From Niallia taxi (GTDB lineage Bacteria; Bacillota; Bacilli; Bacillales; Cytobacillaceae), in the NCBI RefSeq assembly GCF_004005475.1, contig NZ_RZTZ01000003.1:248001-312000 (forward strand): 64,000 bases of DNA, written 5' to 3'. The position numbers were made by a program, and so were the translations under genes. Shown here piece by piece: positions 1 through 9,530 of the stretch (position 1 is the stretch's first letter; every line of letters starts with the position of its first letter). The notes beneath the pieces are model-generated. The model had not been told where the DNA came from. It saw nothing but the letters and a program-made list of their open reading frames with translations, and ran no database searches.

Positions 1-33
1 GGAAAAAAACGACTGAGGTTCTCACCTTTATGC

Positions 34-76
34 ATGCTGTTTCTACACCATTACAGAAGCAGCATAATATTTTTTT
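34..76 (+). terminator. Rho-independent terminator of an upstream gene
   Basis: An 11-bp stem (34-44 with 55-65, one G-T wobble) closes a 10-base loop and is followed by a run of seven T at 70-76. It probably ends a plus-strand gene lying to the left of the window. Confidence 0.7.
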
Positions 77-82
77 GATTAC

Positions 83-135
83 CTTATCATTTGATAAGCT
101 GATATTTTTTTCAGCTCAGCTTATCGGTTGATAAG
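83..135 (+). promoter_or_regulatory. Two palindromic operator-like boxes upstream of the MMPL gene
   Basis: Two 16-bp palindromes of the form CTTATCnnnTGATAAG lie at 83-98 and 120-135, 37 bp apart centre to centre, directly upstream of the exporter gene. A smaller inverted repeat (AGCTGA/TCAGCT, 97-116) sits between them. The layout suits a dimeric MarR- or TetR-type repressor binding twice. The regulator itself is not in the window, so its identity is inference. Confidence 0.55.
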
Positions 136-171
136 TTTATCATATAAACTAATCTAAAGGAGCTAAATAAA

Positions 172-2406
172 GTGAAAAATTTTATCCCTACTGTTTTTCG
201 TTTTGTTTCAGGTAAAACAGGAAGATGGCTTACCTTGCTTGCATGGATCTGTCTTGTCCTTGTTTTGAGCCTGACATTGCCACAAGCAAGCTCACAAAAA
301 AACGAGCTTGCGGCAAATCTGTCTGAGGATTCTCCTTCTCAAGAAGCAGAGGCAATTATTAATAAAGAATTCCCAAATGAACAAGGTACACCAGCACTTA
401 TTACCTTTCATCGAGAAGCTGGCCTTACAGATGAGGATTTAACGCAAATACAGGAATTGGCAGGTAAATTATCTGAGGAGCCAGTTGCAAACCAACAGAG
501 TATCGCACCGCTTCACCAGCTGCCTGTTGAAGTACTGAAGCAGCAAGTTTCAGAGGATGAAACCACATTTGTTCTTGCTGTATTGTTTGAGAAATCAGCA
601 GCAACTGCTGATTTAGAAAAAAGTCTTGAAGAGCTTCAAAACACAGCGTCCGATGTTTTTAGCACAGATCCCTTCCAAACAAAAATTGGGGATGCCGATA
701 ACCTCTCAGCAAGAACTACAGGTCCTGTCGGAATCGCAGTCGATGCAGCCGCTTTGTTTAGTCAAGGTGACTTATCTTTACTAATTGGCACTGTTATTAT
801 TGTTTTAATCTGTCTACTAGTTATTTACCGCTCTCCTATTCTGGCATTCATACCGCTGATTGGAGTTGGTATCGCCTACTTAGTGATTAGTCCAATCCTT
901 GGAGGAATGGGAAAAGCTGGCTGGATAGAGTTCGACTCACAAAGTATTGCCATCATGACAGTCTTGCTGTTTGGTGCAGGAACAGATTATTGCTTGTTCC
1001 TTATAAGCAAATACCGAAGCTTGCTAAAGGTTGAAACAAAGAAGGAAATCGCAATGGCAAATGCACTGCGCCGTTCAGGCGGAGCTGTGGCAATGAGCGG
1101 GCTGACAGTTGTGTTCTCCCTGCTAGTTCTATTGCTTGCAGAATATGGATCTATCCAACGGTTTGCTGTGCCCTTCAGCCTTGCAATCTTAATTATGATG
1201 ATCGCAAGCTTAACACTTGTTCCAGCAATCCTAGCGATTTTTGGCAGAATATCCTTCTTCCCTTTCATGCCAAAAACCGCAGACATGGAAAAAGCAAAAA
1301 AAGCGAAGAAACCGAAAAAGACTTGGGCAATTGGGGAATTTGTCGGTAAAATCGCCGTGAAGCATCCATGGAAGGTTACTATAATAACGACAGTATTTCT
1401 CGGCATTTTCGCCTTATTATCCTTAAAGACTGAATACACGTATGACACATTGTCTTCCTTCCCTGAAGATATGCCGTCAAGAGAAGGTTTCTCGATTATC
1501 TCTGAGCATTTTTCTGCAGGTGAGCTTGCTCCAGCAGAAATAGTTGTCCAAACAGAAGGAAAAAATATATCTGTAGAAGATACATTGAATGAACTGCCAT
1601 ATGTAGCGAAGGTTTCTGAGGGTGAGCAAGGAAAAGATGATGCAGGCATGCTGAAATACTCCGTAGAACTTAACACAAATCCTTACTCAAATGAGGCAAT
1701 GGAAAAGCTCCCTGACCTCCGTGAAGCTGTTGAAAAAACTCTTTCTGACAATGGTATTGCAAACAGCAGTGACAAGGTTTGGATTGGAGGCATAACTGCA
1801 GAGCAGCTTGATACGAAAGAAACAGCTGATGGGGATGCACTTCTTGTCATTCCAATTATTATTGTAATGATAGCAGTGCTATTGCTTGCCTATTTGCGAT
1901 CAATAACAGCGATGATTTATTTAATTGCAACAGTGCTGCTGTCTTATTTCAGTGCACTAGGCTTAGGCTGGGTCATTCTCCATTACGGATTTGGTGTTGA
2001 CGCTATTCAAGGGCTGATTCCACTTTACGCCTTCGTCTTCATTGTCGCACTTGGAGAAGATTATAATATTTTCATGATTTCGAGCATTTGGAAGAAGAGC
2101 AAGGAAATGCCGCTTACCCAAGCGATTAAAGAAGGAGTCGCCGAATCTGGGGGAGTTATTACCTCAGCAGGAGTTATCCTTGCAGCCACCTTTATGGTAT
2201 TAACAACATTACCGATTCAAATATTAGTCCATTTCGGAACAATTACTGCAATCGGTGTGCTTCTCGATACATTTGTTGTTCGTCCATTTTTGGTGCCTAG
2301 CATAACTGCTTTATGTAAAAAAGCTGCCTTTTGGCCAGCAACAAAACATTTGCATGAAAGTAATGAAAAAGAGAGAGAAAAGCTAGAGAACAATCAAACA
2401 GTTTAA
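172..2406 (+). CDS. MMPL/RND-family transporter (YdfJ-like)
   Basis: A 744-residue membrane protein with the two-fold MMPL/RND layout. It has an N-terminal membrane segment (about 19-38), an extracytoplasmic domain, a bundle of helices from about 200 to 360, then a repeat of the same layout ending near 720. The conserved GTDYCLF and GEDYNIF segments mark the equivalent helix of each half. Such proteins use the proton gradient to export lipids or hydrophobic drugs; the substrate cannot be read here. The start is GTG at 172 with AAAGGAG at 156-162. Two palindromes upstream suggest repression by a MarR/TetR protein, and a strong terminator follows, so it is transcribed alone. Confidence 0.9.
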   Translation: MKNFIPTVFRFVSGKTGRWLTLLAWICLVLVLSLTLPQASSQKNELAANLSEDSPSQEAEAIINKEFPNEQGTPALITFHREAGLTDEDLTQIQELAGKLSEEPVANQQSIAPLHQLPVEVLKQQVSEDETTFVLAVLFEKSAATADLEKSLEELQNTASDVFSTDPFQTKIGDADNLSARTTGPVGIAVDAAALFSQGDLSLLIGTVIIVLICLLVIYRSPILAFIPLIGVGIAYLVISPILGGMGKAGWIEFDSQSIAIMTVLLFGAGTDYCLFLISKYRSLLKVETKKEIAMANALRRSGGAVAMSGLTVVFSLLVLLLAEYGSIQRFAVPFSLAILIMMIASLTLVPAILAIFGRISFFPFMPKTADMEKAKKAKKPKKTWAIGEFVGKIAVKHPWKVTIITTVFLGIFALLSLKTEYTYDTLSSFPEDMPSREGFSIISEHFSAGELAPAEIVVQTEGKNISVEDTLNELPYVAKVSEGEQGKDDAGMLKYSVELNTNPYSNEAMEKLPDLREAVEKTLSDNGIANSSDKVWIGGITAEQLDTKETADGDALLVIPIIIVMIAVLLLAYLRSITAMIYLIATVLLSYFSALGLGWVILHYGFGVDAIQGLIPLYAFVFIVALGEDYNIFMISSIWKKSKEMPLTQAIKEGVAESGGVITSAGVILAATFMVLTTLPIQILVHFGTITAIGVLLDTFVVRPFLVPSITALCKKAAFWPATKHLHESNEKEREKLENNQTV

Positions 2407-2418
2407 TAAATTTTAATA

Positions 2419-2457
2419 AAAAGAGACCTAGAAGAAGTTATCTACTAGGTCTCTTTT
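2419..2457 (+). terminator. Terminator of the MMPL gene
   Basis: A 13-bp stem (2419-2431 with 2445-2457) ends in TTTT. The arms are A-rich on the left and T-rich on the right, so it could work in both directions. Confidence 0.85.
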
Positions 2458-2619
2458 ATATCATTAAAATCTTCCTTATTTTTCTTTAATGGGTTTCTAT
2501 TAAGAATTTCATCTTTAATCATTTTCCTTTCACCAAATATACAGATGAAAAATAGCATGATTTTGATACTACCGTAATGGATGGCATTTTTTTATAAATG
2601 AACAAATCATATATCCAAT

Positions 2620-2655
2620 AAAAAAAGACGCTTTTCCAAAGAAAATACGCCTTTC
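2620..2655 (-). terminator. Probable terminator of the small lipoprotein gene
   Basis: On the minus strand an imperfect GAAAA-rich hairpin is followed by a run of seven T (A-run at 2620-2626), just downstream of the lipoprotein stop codon. Confidence 0.5.
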
Positions 2656-2693
2656 TGAATGAAAAACAGACTATTAGAAGCCTGTCCTCTCTC

Positions 2694-3047
2694 CTATTCA
2701 TTTGCGTTTGCTTCTGCTGCAACTAAATATTTGTCCAGCAGTGTATCTAAATCTTTATCCACCTTGCCATCCTCTGCAAGATGGCTTGCTTTGGCTAAGG
2801 CATCGCTCCAGTTTCCATTATCAATGGCGGTTTTTATATCCATTAACCCTGCCACTCTTTTATGTAGGTCTTGCGCGGCTTTATCCTTTGGCTTCTGCTC
2901 AAGGGCAAGTTCAAGTGATAACAGAGCTTTTTTTAAGTCGCCGCTCTCTATTGCTGTTTTTGCTGCTTTCATGTCGTTTTCATATGTTTCTGAGCTGCAG
3001 CCAGCCAGAAACAGGGCCACCATGACGATTACAGCCCATTTTCTCAT
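2694..3047 (-). CDS. Small lipoprotein with a helical repeat domain
   Basis: A 117-residue protein. Its N-terminus is a lipoprotein signal peptide: MRKW, a hydrophobic stretch, then the lipobox LAGC followed by SS, so the mature protein should be a lipid-anchored extracytoplasmic domain. The rest is charged and helical with a TPR-like pattern (AIESGDLKKALLSLELAL, then AIDNGNWSDALAKASHL). A longer frame opens 12 codons upstream, but the ATG at 3047 has GGAGGGG just before it and places the signal peptide correctly. Function is unknown; TPR-like folds usually mediate protein contacts. A monocistronic unit. Confidence 0.75.
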   Translation of the reverse strand: MRKWAVIVMVALFLAGCSSETYENDMKAAKTAIESGDLKKALLSLELALEQKPKDKAAQDLHKRVAGLMDIKTAIDNGNWSDALAKASHLAEDGKVDKDLDTLLDKYLVAAEANANE

Positions 3048-3281
3048 CCAATACCCCTCCACTGCCTGATGTCCTGTCATCAACCAGCAAGGACTAAAGG
3101 CAATCTATTTTCCCAACATAGCACACAGATATATGCCATAATAACGCTTTATTTCTCCCACTTTTAATGTTAACAAATAATACTTGACGGTCAATACTTG
3201 GGTTATACTACTTTCTTACTATCTATATGGTAAAAATAGAGAAAAATGAAAACGTTTGTATTTTTTCAAAAAAAGCAGCTT

Positions 3282-3310
3282 AAGCCGAAGGATGTTCTCC
3301 TTCGGCTTTT
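3282..3310 (-). terminator. Terminator of proS
   Basis: A perfect 11-bp stem (3282-3292 with 3298-3308) with a 5-base loop lies just past the proS stop. Minus-strand T residues follow after a short gap. Confidence 0.85.
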
Positions 3311-3315
3311 TAGCA

Positions 3316-4749
3316 TTAATAAGCTTTTGCCCAATACACTAGCGCGTCTGCTTCTTTATCGCAGCATACACATTTATCACTGATTTTTTCTTGTTCAAAC
3401 GGCATACATCTTGATGTTGCGCCAGTTTCTTCTTTAATGAAATCTTCACACACTCTGTCACCACACCACATTGCTTTTATAAAGCCTGTTTTCTGTTCAT
3501 TTGCCTGCTTTTTAAATGTATCGAAGTCACGGGCAATATGGGTATTTGCTTCGCGATGCTCTGTAGCCTTAGTCAGCAGATTTTCTTGGATATTATGAAG
3601 CAGATTGGCGATTGTTTGCTCTAGCCCATCTAATGGCACAGCAAGCTTTTCACCTGTATCACGTCGCACAAGCACTACTTGCTTTTGCTCTATATCCTTT
3701 GGACCAACCTCGAGCCTGACAGGGATACCTTTCATTTCATATTCATTGAACTTCCAGCCAGGCTTCTTATCACTTGCATCCAAGCCTGTACGGAAGCTCG
3801 TTTGGAGCTGTTTTTTTAGCTCGTAAGTAAAATCAAGGACGCCTTCCTTATGCTGGGCAATCGGAATAATCATCACTTGGGTCGGTGCAATCCTTGGAGG
3901 CACAACTAATCCTCTGTCGTCACCGTGAACCATTATCATTGCCCCGATGATTCTTGTCGTGAATCCCCATGAGGTCTGCTGCACATAGCTTTGCGTACCG
4001 TTCCTGTCTGTAAATTGGATACCAAAGGCTTTGGCAAAGTGGTCACCTAAATGATGAGAGGTACCTGATTGCAGCGCCTTTCCATCATGCATTAAACTTT
4101 CAATCGTATACGTATATCTTGCTCCAGCAAACTTTTCCTTCTCTGTTTTCTTCCCCTTAATAACAGGGATTGCTAATATTTGTTCACAAATATCTGCATA
4201 AACGCGAAGCATTTGCACGGTTTCTTTGTCTGCATCCTCTTCTGTTTCATGACAAGTATGACCTTCCTGCCAAAGGAATTCTAGTGTACGCAAAAAGGGT
4301 CTTGTTGTTTTTTCCCATCTGACAACATTAGCCCATTGATTATAAAGCTTTGGCAAGTCTCGGTATGAATGAATGATGTCTTTATAATGCTCGCCAAACA
4401 GCACTTCAGATGTTGGGCGTACACAAAGTCTTTCTGTTAGCTCTTCTTCGCCCCCGTGTGTAACCCATGCTACCTCTGGAGCAAAGCCTTCGATATGATC
4501 CTTTTCCTTTTGGAGCAGGCTTTCTGGAATGAACAATGGCATATAGACATTTTCATGCCCGGTTTCTTTGATTCGATTATCAAGCTCATTTTTAATATTT
4601 TCCCAAATGGCGAAGCCGTATGGTCTAATAATCATAGATCCACGGACACTTGAATAGTCAACAAGCTCTGCTTTTGTCACTACATCTGTATACCATTTTG
4701 CAAAATCATCTTCCATATTCGTAATTTTTTCAACAAAATTACCCTTCAT
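3316..4749 (-). CDS. proS: Prolyl-tRNA synthetase, archaeal/eukaryal-type (short form)
   Basis: Charges tRNA-Pro with proline in the cytoplasm. The 477-residue length, the lack of the inserted editing domain of the long bacterial enzyme (about 565 residues in B. subtilis), and the C-terminal cysteines (CGDRVC, CVCC) with a terminal YWAKAY identify the archaeal/eukaryal-type class II ProRS. Class II motifs are visible: RPTSE for substrate binding, [14 protein letters not shown] (motif 2) and [14 protein letters not shown] (motif 3). An in-frame extension to 4824 runs into the T-box and has no ribosome site; ATG 4749 follows GGGGAG. Expression is set by the T-box upstream. Whether a bacterial-type proS exists elsewhere cannot be seen. 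Confidence 0.95.
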   Translation of the reverse strand: MKGNFVEKITNMEDDFAKWYTDVVTKAELVDYSSVRGSMIIRPYGFAIWENIKNELDNRIKETGHENVYMPLFIPESLLQKEKDHIEGFAPEVAWVTHGGEEELTERLCVRPTSEVLFGEHYKDIIHSYRDLPKLYNQWANVVRWEKTTRPFLRTLEFLWQEGHTCHETEEDADKETVQMLRVYADICEQILAIPVIKGKKTEKEKFAGARYTYTIESLMHDGKALQSGTSHHLGDHFAKAFGIQFTDRNGTQSYVQQTSWGFTTRIIGAMIMVHGDDRGLVVPPRIAPTQVMIIPIAQHKEGVLDFTYELKKQLQTSFRTGLDASDKKPGWKFNEYEMKGIPVRLEVGPKDIEQKQVVLVRRDTGEKLAVPLDGLEQTIANLLHNIQENLLTKATEHREANTHIARDFDTFKKQANEQKTGFIKAMWCGDRVCEDFIKEETGATSRCMPFEQEKISDKCVCCDKEADALVYWAKAY

Positions 4750-4777
4750 GTTATTCACTCCCCGCATTTTTGAAAAC

Positions 4778-4980
4778 AAAAAAAGCCCTGCTTTCATTAG
4801 GGACCGAAAAATCGGCGGTACCACCCTAATTCAAAGCAAAGCTTTACACTCTTCATGATAACGGTCTTTTAACCGCTGCAATCTTATCCGATGCAGAACG
4901 AAAAAGGCAGGTTCAACGGCCGTACTATAGGTCCCTTTCAGCTGTAAGACCCTCTCTTTTGATAGCCATTACCGTTTACT
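4778..4980 (-). promoter_or_regulatory. T-box leader (proline) of proS
   Basis: The minus strand carries the T-box signature AGGGTGGTACCGC at 4815-4827, a stem that pairs it with CGGTCCCT (4-base bulge), and a T-run (4778-4784) before the proS start. Upstream lie stem I elements and a specifier-like GAACCTGCC, where CCT at 4909-4911 is a proline codon. Uncharged tRNA-Pro would stabilise the antiterminator and switch proS on. The specifier assignment is from position and codon identity only. Confidence 0.9.
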
Positions 4981-5062
4981 AATCCTTTTTATTGTTTCCT
5001 TATTTTTTAACATAATAGCCAATAGATTTATTATTGTCAATTTTCTAGAAAAATATAAGCAA

Positions 5063-6304
5063 TTAAATCAGGGACTTTTCCTTTTCGTAGGCATTTAATG
5101 ATGCTTGAAGTGCTTGCCCAGCATTGACTTTTGCACCATGCCTAATTAATGCTGCTTCAAGACTCGCTAACGCAAACAAAACATTTTCCTTGCGGCAGCT
5201 GTATCCCATTGTGCCGATTCGCCAGATCTTGCCGTGCAGCGGACCGAATGAGCTTGCTATTTCGACCCCAAAATCGTTGAGCATCATGCTGCGTACTGAT
5301 TCTGCTTCAATGCCGTCTGGAATTTTTATACATGTTACTGTCGGCAGCTTTGAACGGGCATCACCGAATAGCTCAAGGCCCATCCCCTCAATCCCAGCAA
5401 TCAAAGCTTTCTCATGAAGCTTATGTCTCTTAAACCTTTGCTCAAGTCCTTCTTCAAGAACGATTCTTAAGCCTTCGTGAAGAGCATACAGCATGGAGGT
5501 TGCTTCCGTATGATGATTCAGTCTTCTTGGTCCCCAATAATCCTGTAGTTGGCTTAAATCAAAGTAATTGCTGCGAATAGCAGAAAAGGATCTGCCTTCT
5601 GCTAATTCTTGTTCTGTCGCAATGCCTCGTTCCACTTTTTTACGTTGCTTAAGGATTTTTTCAATCCGGTCATTATAAGTTATCGGTGCATTCCCTGAGG
5701 GAACAGATAAACATTTTTGGTTTCCACCGATTGCAGCATCAATATACCAATTATCTGTTTGGACATCTGCACCTCCGATTGTGGCAACAGCATCAACAAT
5801 AAACAAGACATCCGCTTCCCTGCACGCCCTCCCAATTTCTTCTAAAGGCTGCATACAGCCAGTTGATGTTTCGCCATGAACCATTGCAACGATTTTCGGA
5901 TTTACCTTTTTCATCTCTGTAATTACTTCTTCAGGATCAAACACAGTTCCCCAATCAGTATGAAGCAAATGGATTTCCGCGCCATATCTTTCAGCTATTT
6001 CTGTAAGCAAATGTCCAAATCTGCCGTAGATGGGAATAAGCACTTTATCGCCTGGTTCAATCACACTTGCAAGCACTGCCTCTAATCCTGATCTGGACGT
6101 CCCGTCAATCGGAAATGCCCATTCGTTATTTGTCTTAAAAGTACGCTGCAGCATTTTCATAACATTATTCATAATATCTGTAAAAGCAGGATCAAACTGT
6201 CCAAGAATTGGCGTGGACATTGCGCGTAAAACCCTTGGGTCAACTTCTACGGGACCTGGGGTCATAATCGTTCTTAACGGTGTGTTCAATTCAGCAAACA
6301 TCAT
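5063..6304 (-). CDS. pucG: (S)-ureidoglycine--glyoxylate aminotransferase PucG
   Basis: A fold-type I PLP aminotransferase of the alanine-glyoxylate aminotransferase family, 413 residues, matching B. subtilis PucG in length. The Schiff-base lysine is K197 in GGNQKCLS, and the PLP-contacting aspartate is in VDAVAT at about 171. It transfers the amino group of ureidoglycine, an allantoin breakdown product, to glyoxylate to make glycine. The function within the broad family is inferred from the neighbour: pucF lies 33 bp upstream in the same direction, as in the B. subtilis pucFG operon. Start ATG 6304 follows AAAGGAG. A serine-glyoxylate or alanine-glyoxylate enzyme is the alternative. Confidence 0.85.
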   Translation of the reverse strand: MMFAELNTPLRTIMTPGPVEVDPRVLRAMSTPILGQFDPAFTDIMNNVMKMLQRTFKTNNEWAFPIDGTSRSGLEAVLASVIEPGDKVLIPIYGRFGHLLTEIAERYGAEIHLLHTDWGTVFDPEEVITEMKKVNPKIVAMVHGETSTGCMQPLEEIGRACREADVLFIVDAVATIGGADVQTDNWYIDAAIGGNQKCLSVPSGNAPITYNDRIEKILKQRKKVERGIATEQELAEGRSFSAIRSNYFDLSQLQDYWGPRRLNHHTEATSMLYALHEGLRIVLEEGLEQRFKRHKLHEKALIAGIEGMGLELFGDARSKLPTVTCIKIPDGIEAESVRSMMLNDFGVEIASSFGPLHGKIWRIGTMGYSCRKENVLFALASLEAALIRHGAKVNAGQALQASLNAYEKEKSLI

Positions 6305-6337
6305 TATCTCTCCTTTAGTTTCATAATGGTTCCTCTA

Positions 6338-7570
6338 TCAATAGGCTAGTTTATGGAGTAATTCTATCAATACTGTAACGCCATTTTTCAAGTCATGTTT
6401 ATTCGTATATTCCAGTGGTGAATGGCTGATGCCATTTACACTCGGCACAAATAACAGCACTGTTTTGCAATACGTTCCAAATACTTGTGCATCGTGTCCT
6501 GCACCGCTTGTCATTGTTTTATAGGAAAGCTCGTTTTCCTTCACCACTTCTTCAGCAATCCGAGTCAGCTCCTTGTTCATTTCCACGGGCTTTACATCAA
6601 GCCATTGATCTATCTCGACAGCAGCTCCCTTTTGTGCGCCTATTTCTTTGAAATAGTTAAAGATATTTTCGCAATATTGCTGAATGATCTCTTCGTCATG
6701 ATGACGCACATCTAATGTAAATACCACTTCATTCGGGATAACATTCGGGACATTTGGAGAAGCCGTAATACTCCCGGCTGTCGCTACTAAACTATTAATG
6801 GTGGAGGCTTTATCCAATGCATGGACAATTAATTGTGAAGCAATATGGAGGCTGTCCTTCCTGTAAGGCATCGGTGTTGTGCCTGCATGATTGCTTTCGC
6901 CTGTCACTTTAATAGTGAATCTCCGTTGCCCAACAATATGAGAAACAAGTCCAATCGATTTTTGTTCTTTTTCTAGTACCGCACCCTGTTCAATATGCAA
7001 TTCAATAAAACAATCAATATCCTTTCGCAGAAGATTATCAGAATCTGGAATGAACGAAATATTATTCAACGCCTTCGACATAGAGATATTAGCAGAATCA
7101 AAGAGTAGCAAGCTTTCATCTTTTTGATATTTTCCAGTAATGGATCCAGAACCCCAAAACGCCAATGGAAAACGGCTTCCTTCTTCTTCACATAGTGACA
7201 CTACCTCTATCGTTTTCTTCGGTTTTCCATACTTTTCAAAAAGATAACCGACAGCTAATAAGCTGGCGATAATGCCAAATCCTCCGTCGTAGATACCGCC
7301 ATTAACAACAGTGTCAACATGAGAACCAGTCAAAATTGCGTTACCCGATTCAGTTCCTTCAAGTCTACCGAATAGATTTCCTACACCGTCAAACCTGGCA
7401 GACAATCCGATTTGCTCCATTCTGTCCTTTAAGGCGGTTTGTGCTTCTGCCCAGCTCTCATCATAAAGAAGGCGAGTTACCCCACCTTCCTCCGATCGTC
7501 CGTAATCAGACAGCCATCTAAGCCAGTTGTCTATTTCTTGTTCGTTCACCTGAATGGATGTTTTCATCAT
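6338..7570 (-). CDS. pucF: Allantoate amidohydrolase PucF (M20 family)
   Basis: A 410-residue M20/M28-type zinc amidohydrolase of the allantoate amidohydrolase / N-carbamoyl-amino acid hydrolase family. Metal-binding motifs are intact: GSHVDTV, GGIYDGG, CEEEGSRF, ELHIEQG and the C-terminal GAGHDAQ. It hydrolyses allantoate to ureidoglycine plus ammonia and CO2, supplying the substrate of PucG encoded just downstream. The pair forms an operon that is divergent from pucR. No urate oxidase or allantoinase gene lies in the window, so only the lower half of the pathway is here. A hydantoinase-pathway carbamoylase is the alternative reading, less likely in this context. Confidence 0.88.
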   Translation of the reverse strand: MMKTSIQVNEQEIDNWLRWLSDYGRSEEGGVTRLLYDESWAEAQTALKDRMEQIGLSARFDGVGNLFGRLEGTESGNAILTGSHVDTVVNGGIYDGGFGIIASLLAVGYLFEKYGKPKKTIEVVSLCEEEGSRFPLAFWGSGSITGKYQKDESLLLFDSANISMSKALNNISFIPDSDNLLRKDIDCFIELHIEQGAVLEKEQKSIGLVSHIVGQRRFTIKVTGESNHAGTTPMPYRKDSLHIASQLIVHALDKASTINSLVATAGSITASPNVPNVIPNEVVFTLDVRHHDEEIIQQYCENIFNYFKEIGAQKGAAVEIDQWLDVKPVEMNKELTRIAEEVVKENELSYKTMTSGAGHDAQVFGTYCKTVLLFVPSVNGISHSPLEYTNKHDLKNGVTVLIELLHKLAY

Positions 7571-7770
7571 TTTGCCTCACTTCCTCCTAGCAATCTTCAT
7601 CAATAAGCACTTTTTTTGCCCATAAACAGTTTTTTATTAAATTAATCATAAAGACGATATTTAGTGAATTCATTAGAGGTAATGTTAGAATTATCTAAAT
7701 TTTTTGTGCAAATTAACTAAGTTGACGTTATAATATAAAGAAAAAACGGCATTTATAAAGGGAGGCTATT

Positions 7771-9414
7771 ATGAAACTTACCGATCTTCTTAATAAACCA
7801 GCTTTTTGTGACATCGAAGTTCTTGCTGGAAAAAACGGATTAAGCAGAGAAATAAAAAACGTCACCATGATGGATGCTCCAGACATTATTGACTTCCTGT
7901 TTGAAAATGATTTTCTTGTAACGACCGCTTATCACTTGAAGGATGATTCTGCCTTGCTTTTAGAATTGGTGCAATCAATGCATAAGCAAAAATGCGCCGG
8001 TCTGGGAATCAAAACACATCGTTTTTTAGAGCAAATACCAGAAAATGTTATACAATTTGCTGACGAGCACCAATTTCCGATTATGCAAATTCCACTGGAG
8101 AAATCGCTAGGGGAAATCGTAAACGCAACTTTGCATTATATGTTGAATGAACGGACAACCGATTTAATGACTGCTTTTGAAACCCACCGGAAATTCACTC
8201 AGCATATTTTAAAAGGAAAAGGGATTAAAAGATTGCTTGATGATTTATCTAACATGATTGGACAAAGGGTTATTTTGCTTGATCAGCATTTTCAAACACA
8301 TGCATCCTCCCATTCCAAACATCCAATAAGTGAGTTTGTCATGAACTTATATGCGGAGGACTTTCGTTTGTTTTTAAATAGCACTGCCTGCACATGTTTT
8401 TCATCCAGGTATACAGAGGAAGTCTTTTGTGCCTTTCCAATTCATACCCCTATCGGGAAACCGGCATTTCTGATTGCGTTGGGAAGCCTGCCTATCCATG
8501 ACAAAAACTTGCTGCTGACAATTGAACAGGCTACAAATGTACTTTCCTTTGAGCTGATGCGTGAAAATACGGAGAGACAATATGCAAGAAGAGCTCGTAA
8601 TGAATTCTTTTTGAATATGGTGGAAGGAAGAATTACTTCAAAAGAGGAAATTGCCAGCAGAGCAAAAGAATTTTCCTTACAAAACGAACAGCCCTGTCTC
8701 ATGTTTCTTGGCAAGGTTGATCAAGATGATGTACATAAAACATTTACTCAGCACCAGCTTGAAACAGACTATTTGTATGAATTTCTGGAAACAGAAATTA
8801 CGAAGGCACCTTTTATGGCACAACTGTTTGTGAAAGGCGATCATTGCATCCTTATTATGGAGGCTGGCGATTCCAATGTAGAATTCCGTTCACAGGCAAT
8901 CTCTTACTTAAAAAGACTGCAAGCAAATATCGCCAATATTTTCAAGAAAACAATGTCCTTTGGAATAAGTAATATAAGTCATCAGTTAATCAATATGCCT
9001 AATGCTTATAAAGAAGCTTTAAGTGCTTATCATACTGGACTGCTTTCAGCAAAAGCACAATTCATCCAAATCCATCGTCCTAAGGATGTTTCAGAAATGC
9101 TCCGCATTATTCCAGGAAAGGATCTGCAGGAATTTTGTGATCATATTTTCCAAGGATTGTCGAGCAAGCAGCAAGAAGAGGATGAACAAATTCTGCTTCA
9201 TACATTATCCGTATATTTAGAAACACATTGCCAAATTTCCGAGACTGCCAAAAGATTATTTGTTCATCGTAATACAGTTATTTACCGCTTGGAAAAATGC
9301 GAGGAGCTTTTAGGAAGAAGCTTGAAGGATGCTGACACAACCTTCCATTTAAGGCTTGCTTTTCGGATAAAATCAATATTGCATACACAAAAGCCAGCAG
9401 CAGGCGCAAAGTAA
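7771..9414 (+). CDS. pucR: Purine catabolism regulator PucR
   Basis: A 547-residue transcription factor of the PucR/CdaR type. It has an N-terminal PucR sensor domain (about 1-125), a central GAF/GGDEF-like region, and a C-terminal helix-turn-helix (about 485-535) with the family signature AKRLFVHRNTVIYRLEKCEE. In B. subtilis PucR activates the puc genes when good nitrogen sources are scarce, with allantoin, allantoate or related compounds as effectors. Its position divergent from pucFG (200-bp gap) and next to a nucleobase permease fits that role. ATG 7771 follows GGGAGG. A TATAAT-like element at 7729-7734 could be part of its promoter, but no good -35 is seen. Confidence 0.92.
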   Translation: MKLTDLLNKPAFCDIEVLAGKNGLSREIKNVTMMDAPDIIDFLFENDFLVTTAYHLKDDSALLLELVQSMHKQKCAGLGIKTHRFLEQIPENVIQFADEHQFPIMQIPLEKSLGEIVNATLHYMLNERTTDLMTAFETHRKFTQHILKGKGIKRLLDDLSNMIGQRVILLDQHFQTHASSHSKHPISEFVMNLYAEDFRLFLNSTACTCFSSRYTEEVFCAFPIHTPIGKPAFLIALGSLPIHDKNLLLTIEQATNVLSFELMRENTERQYARRARNEFFLNMVEGRITSKEEIASRAKEFSLQNEQPCLMFLGKVDQDDVHKTFTQHQLETDYLYEFLETEITKAPFMAQLFVKGDHCILIMEAGDSNVEFRSQAISYLKRLQANIANIFKKTMSFGISNISHQLINMPNAYKEALSAYHTGLLSAKAQFIQIHRPKDVSEMLRIIPGKDLQEFCDHIFQGLSSKQQEEDEQILLHTLSVYLETHCQISETAKRLFVHRNTVIYRLEKCEELLGRSLKDADTTFHLRLAFRIKSILHTQKPAAGAK

Positions 9415-9530
9415 ACTATATTTTCTAAATATTTTGTACATTATAACTAATGACTTCTTTTTCTCCACTCTTTAATATGTTATTAAACCTAACTCGATAT
9501 GTTAGATTAATTAACATTAAGGATGAGAGA

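Noticed and set aside
987-1676. 229-codon minus frame inside the MMPL gene
   Set aside because: Antisense shadow of a well-supported membrane protein gene; no ribosome site or domain.
2519-2722. 67-codon minus frame downstream of the small lipoprotein gene
   Set aside because: Starts inside that gene, lacks a ribosome site and runs through its terminator.
7681-7740. PucR box in the pucR-pucF gap
   Set aside because: TTAACTAAG at about 7713 only partly resembles the published PucR motif; not enough to call.
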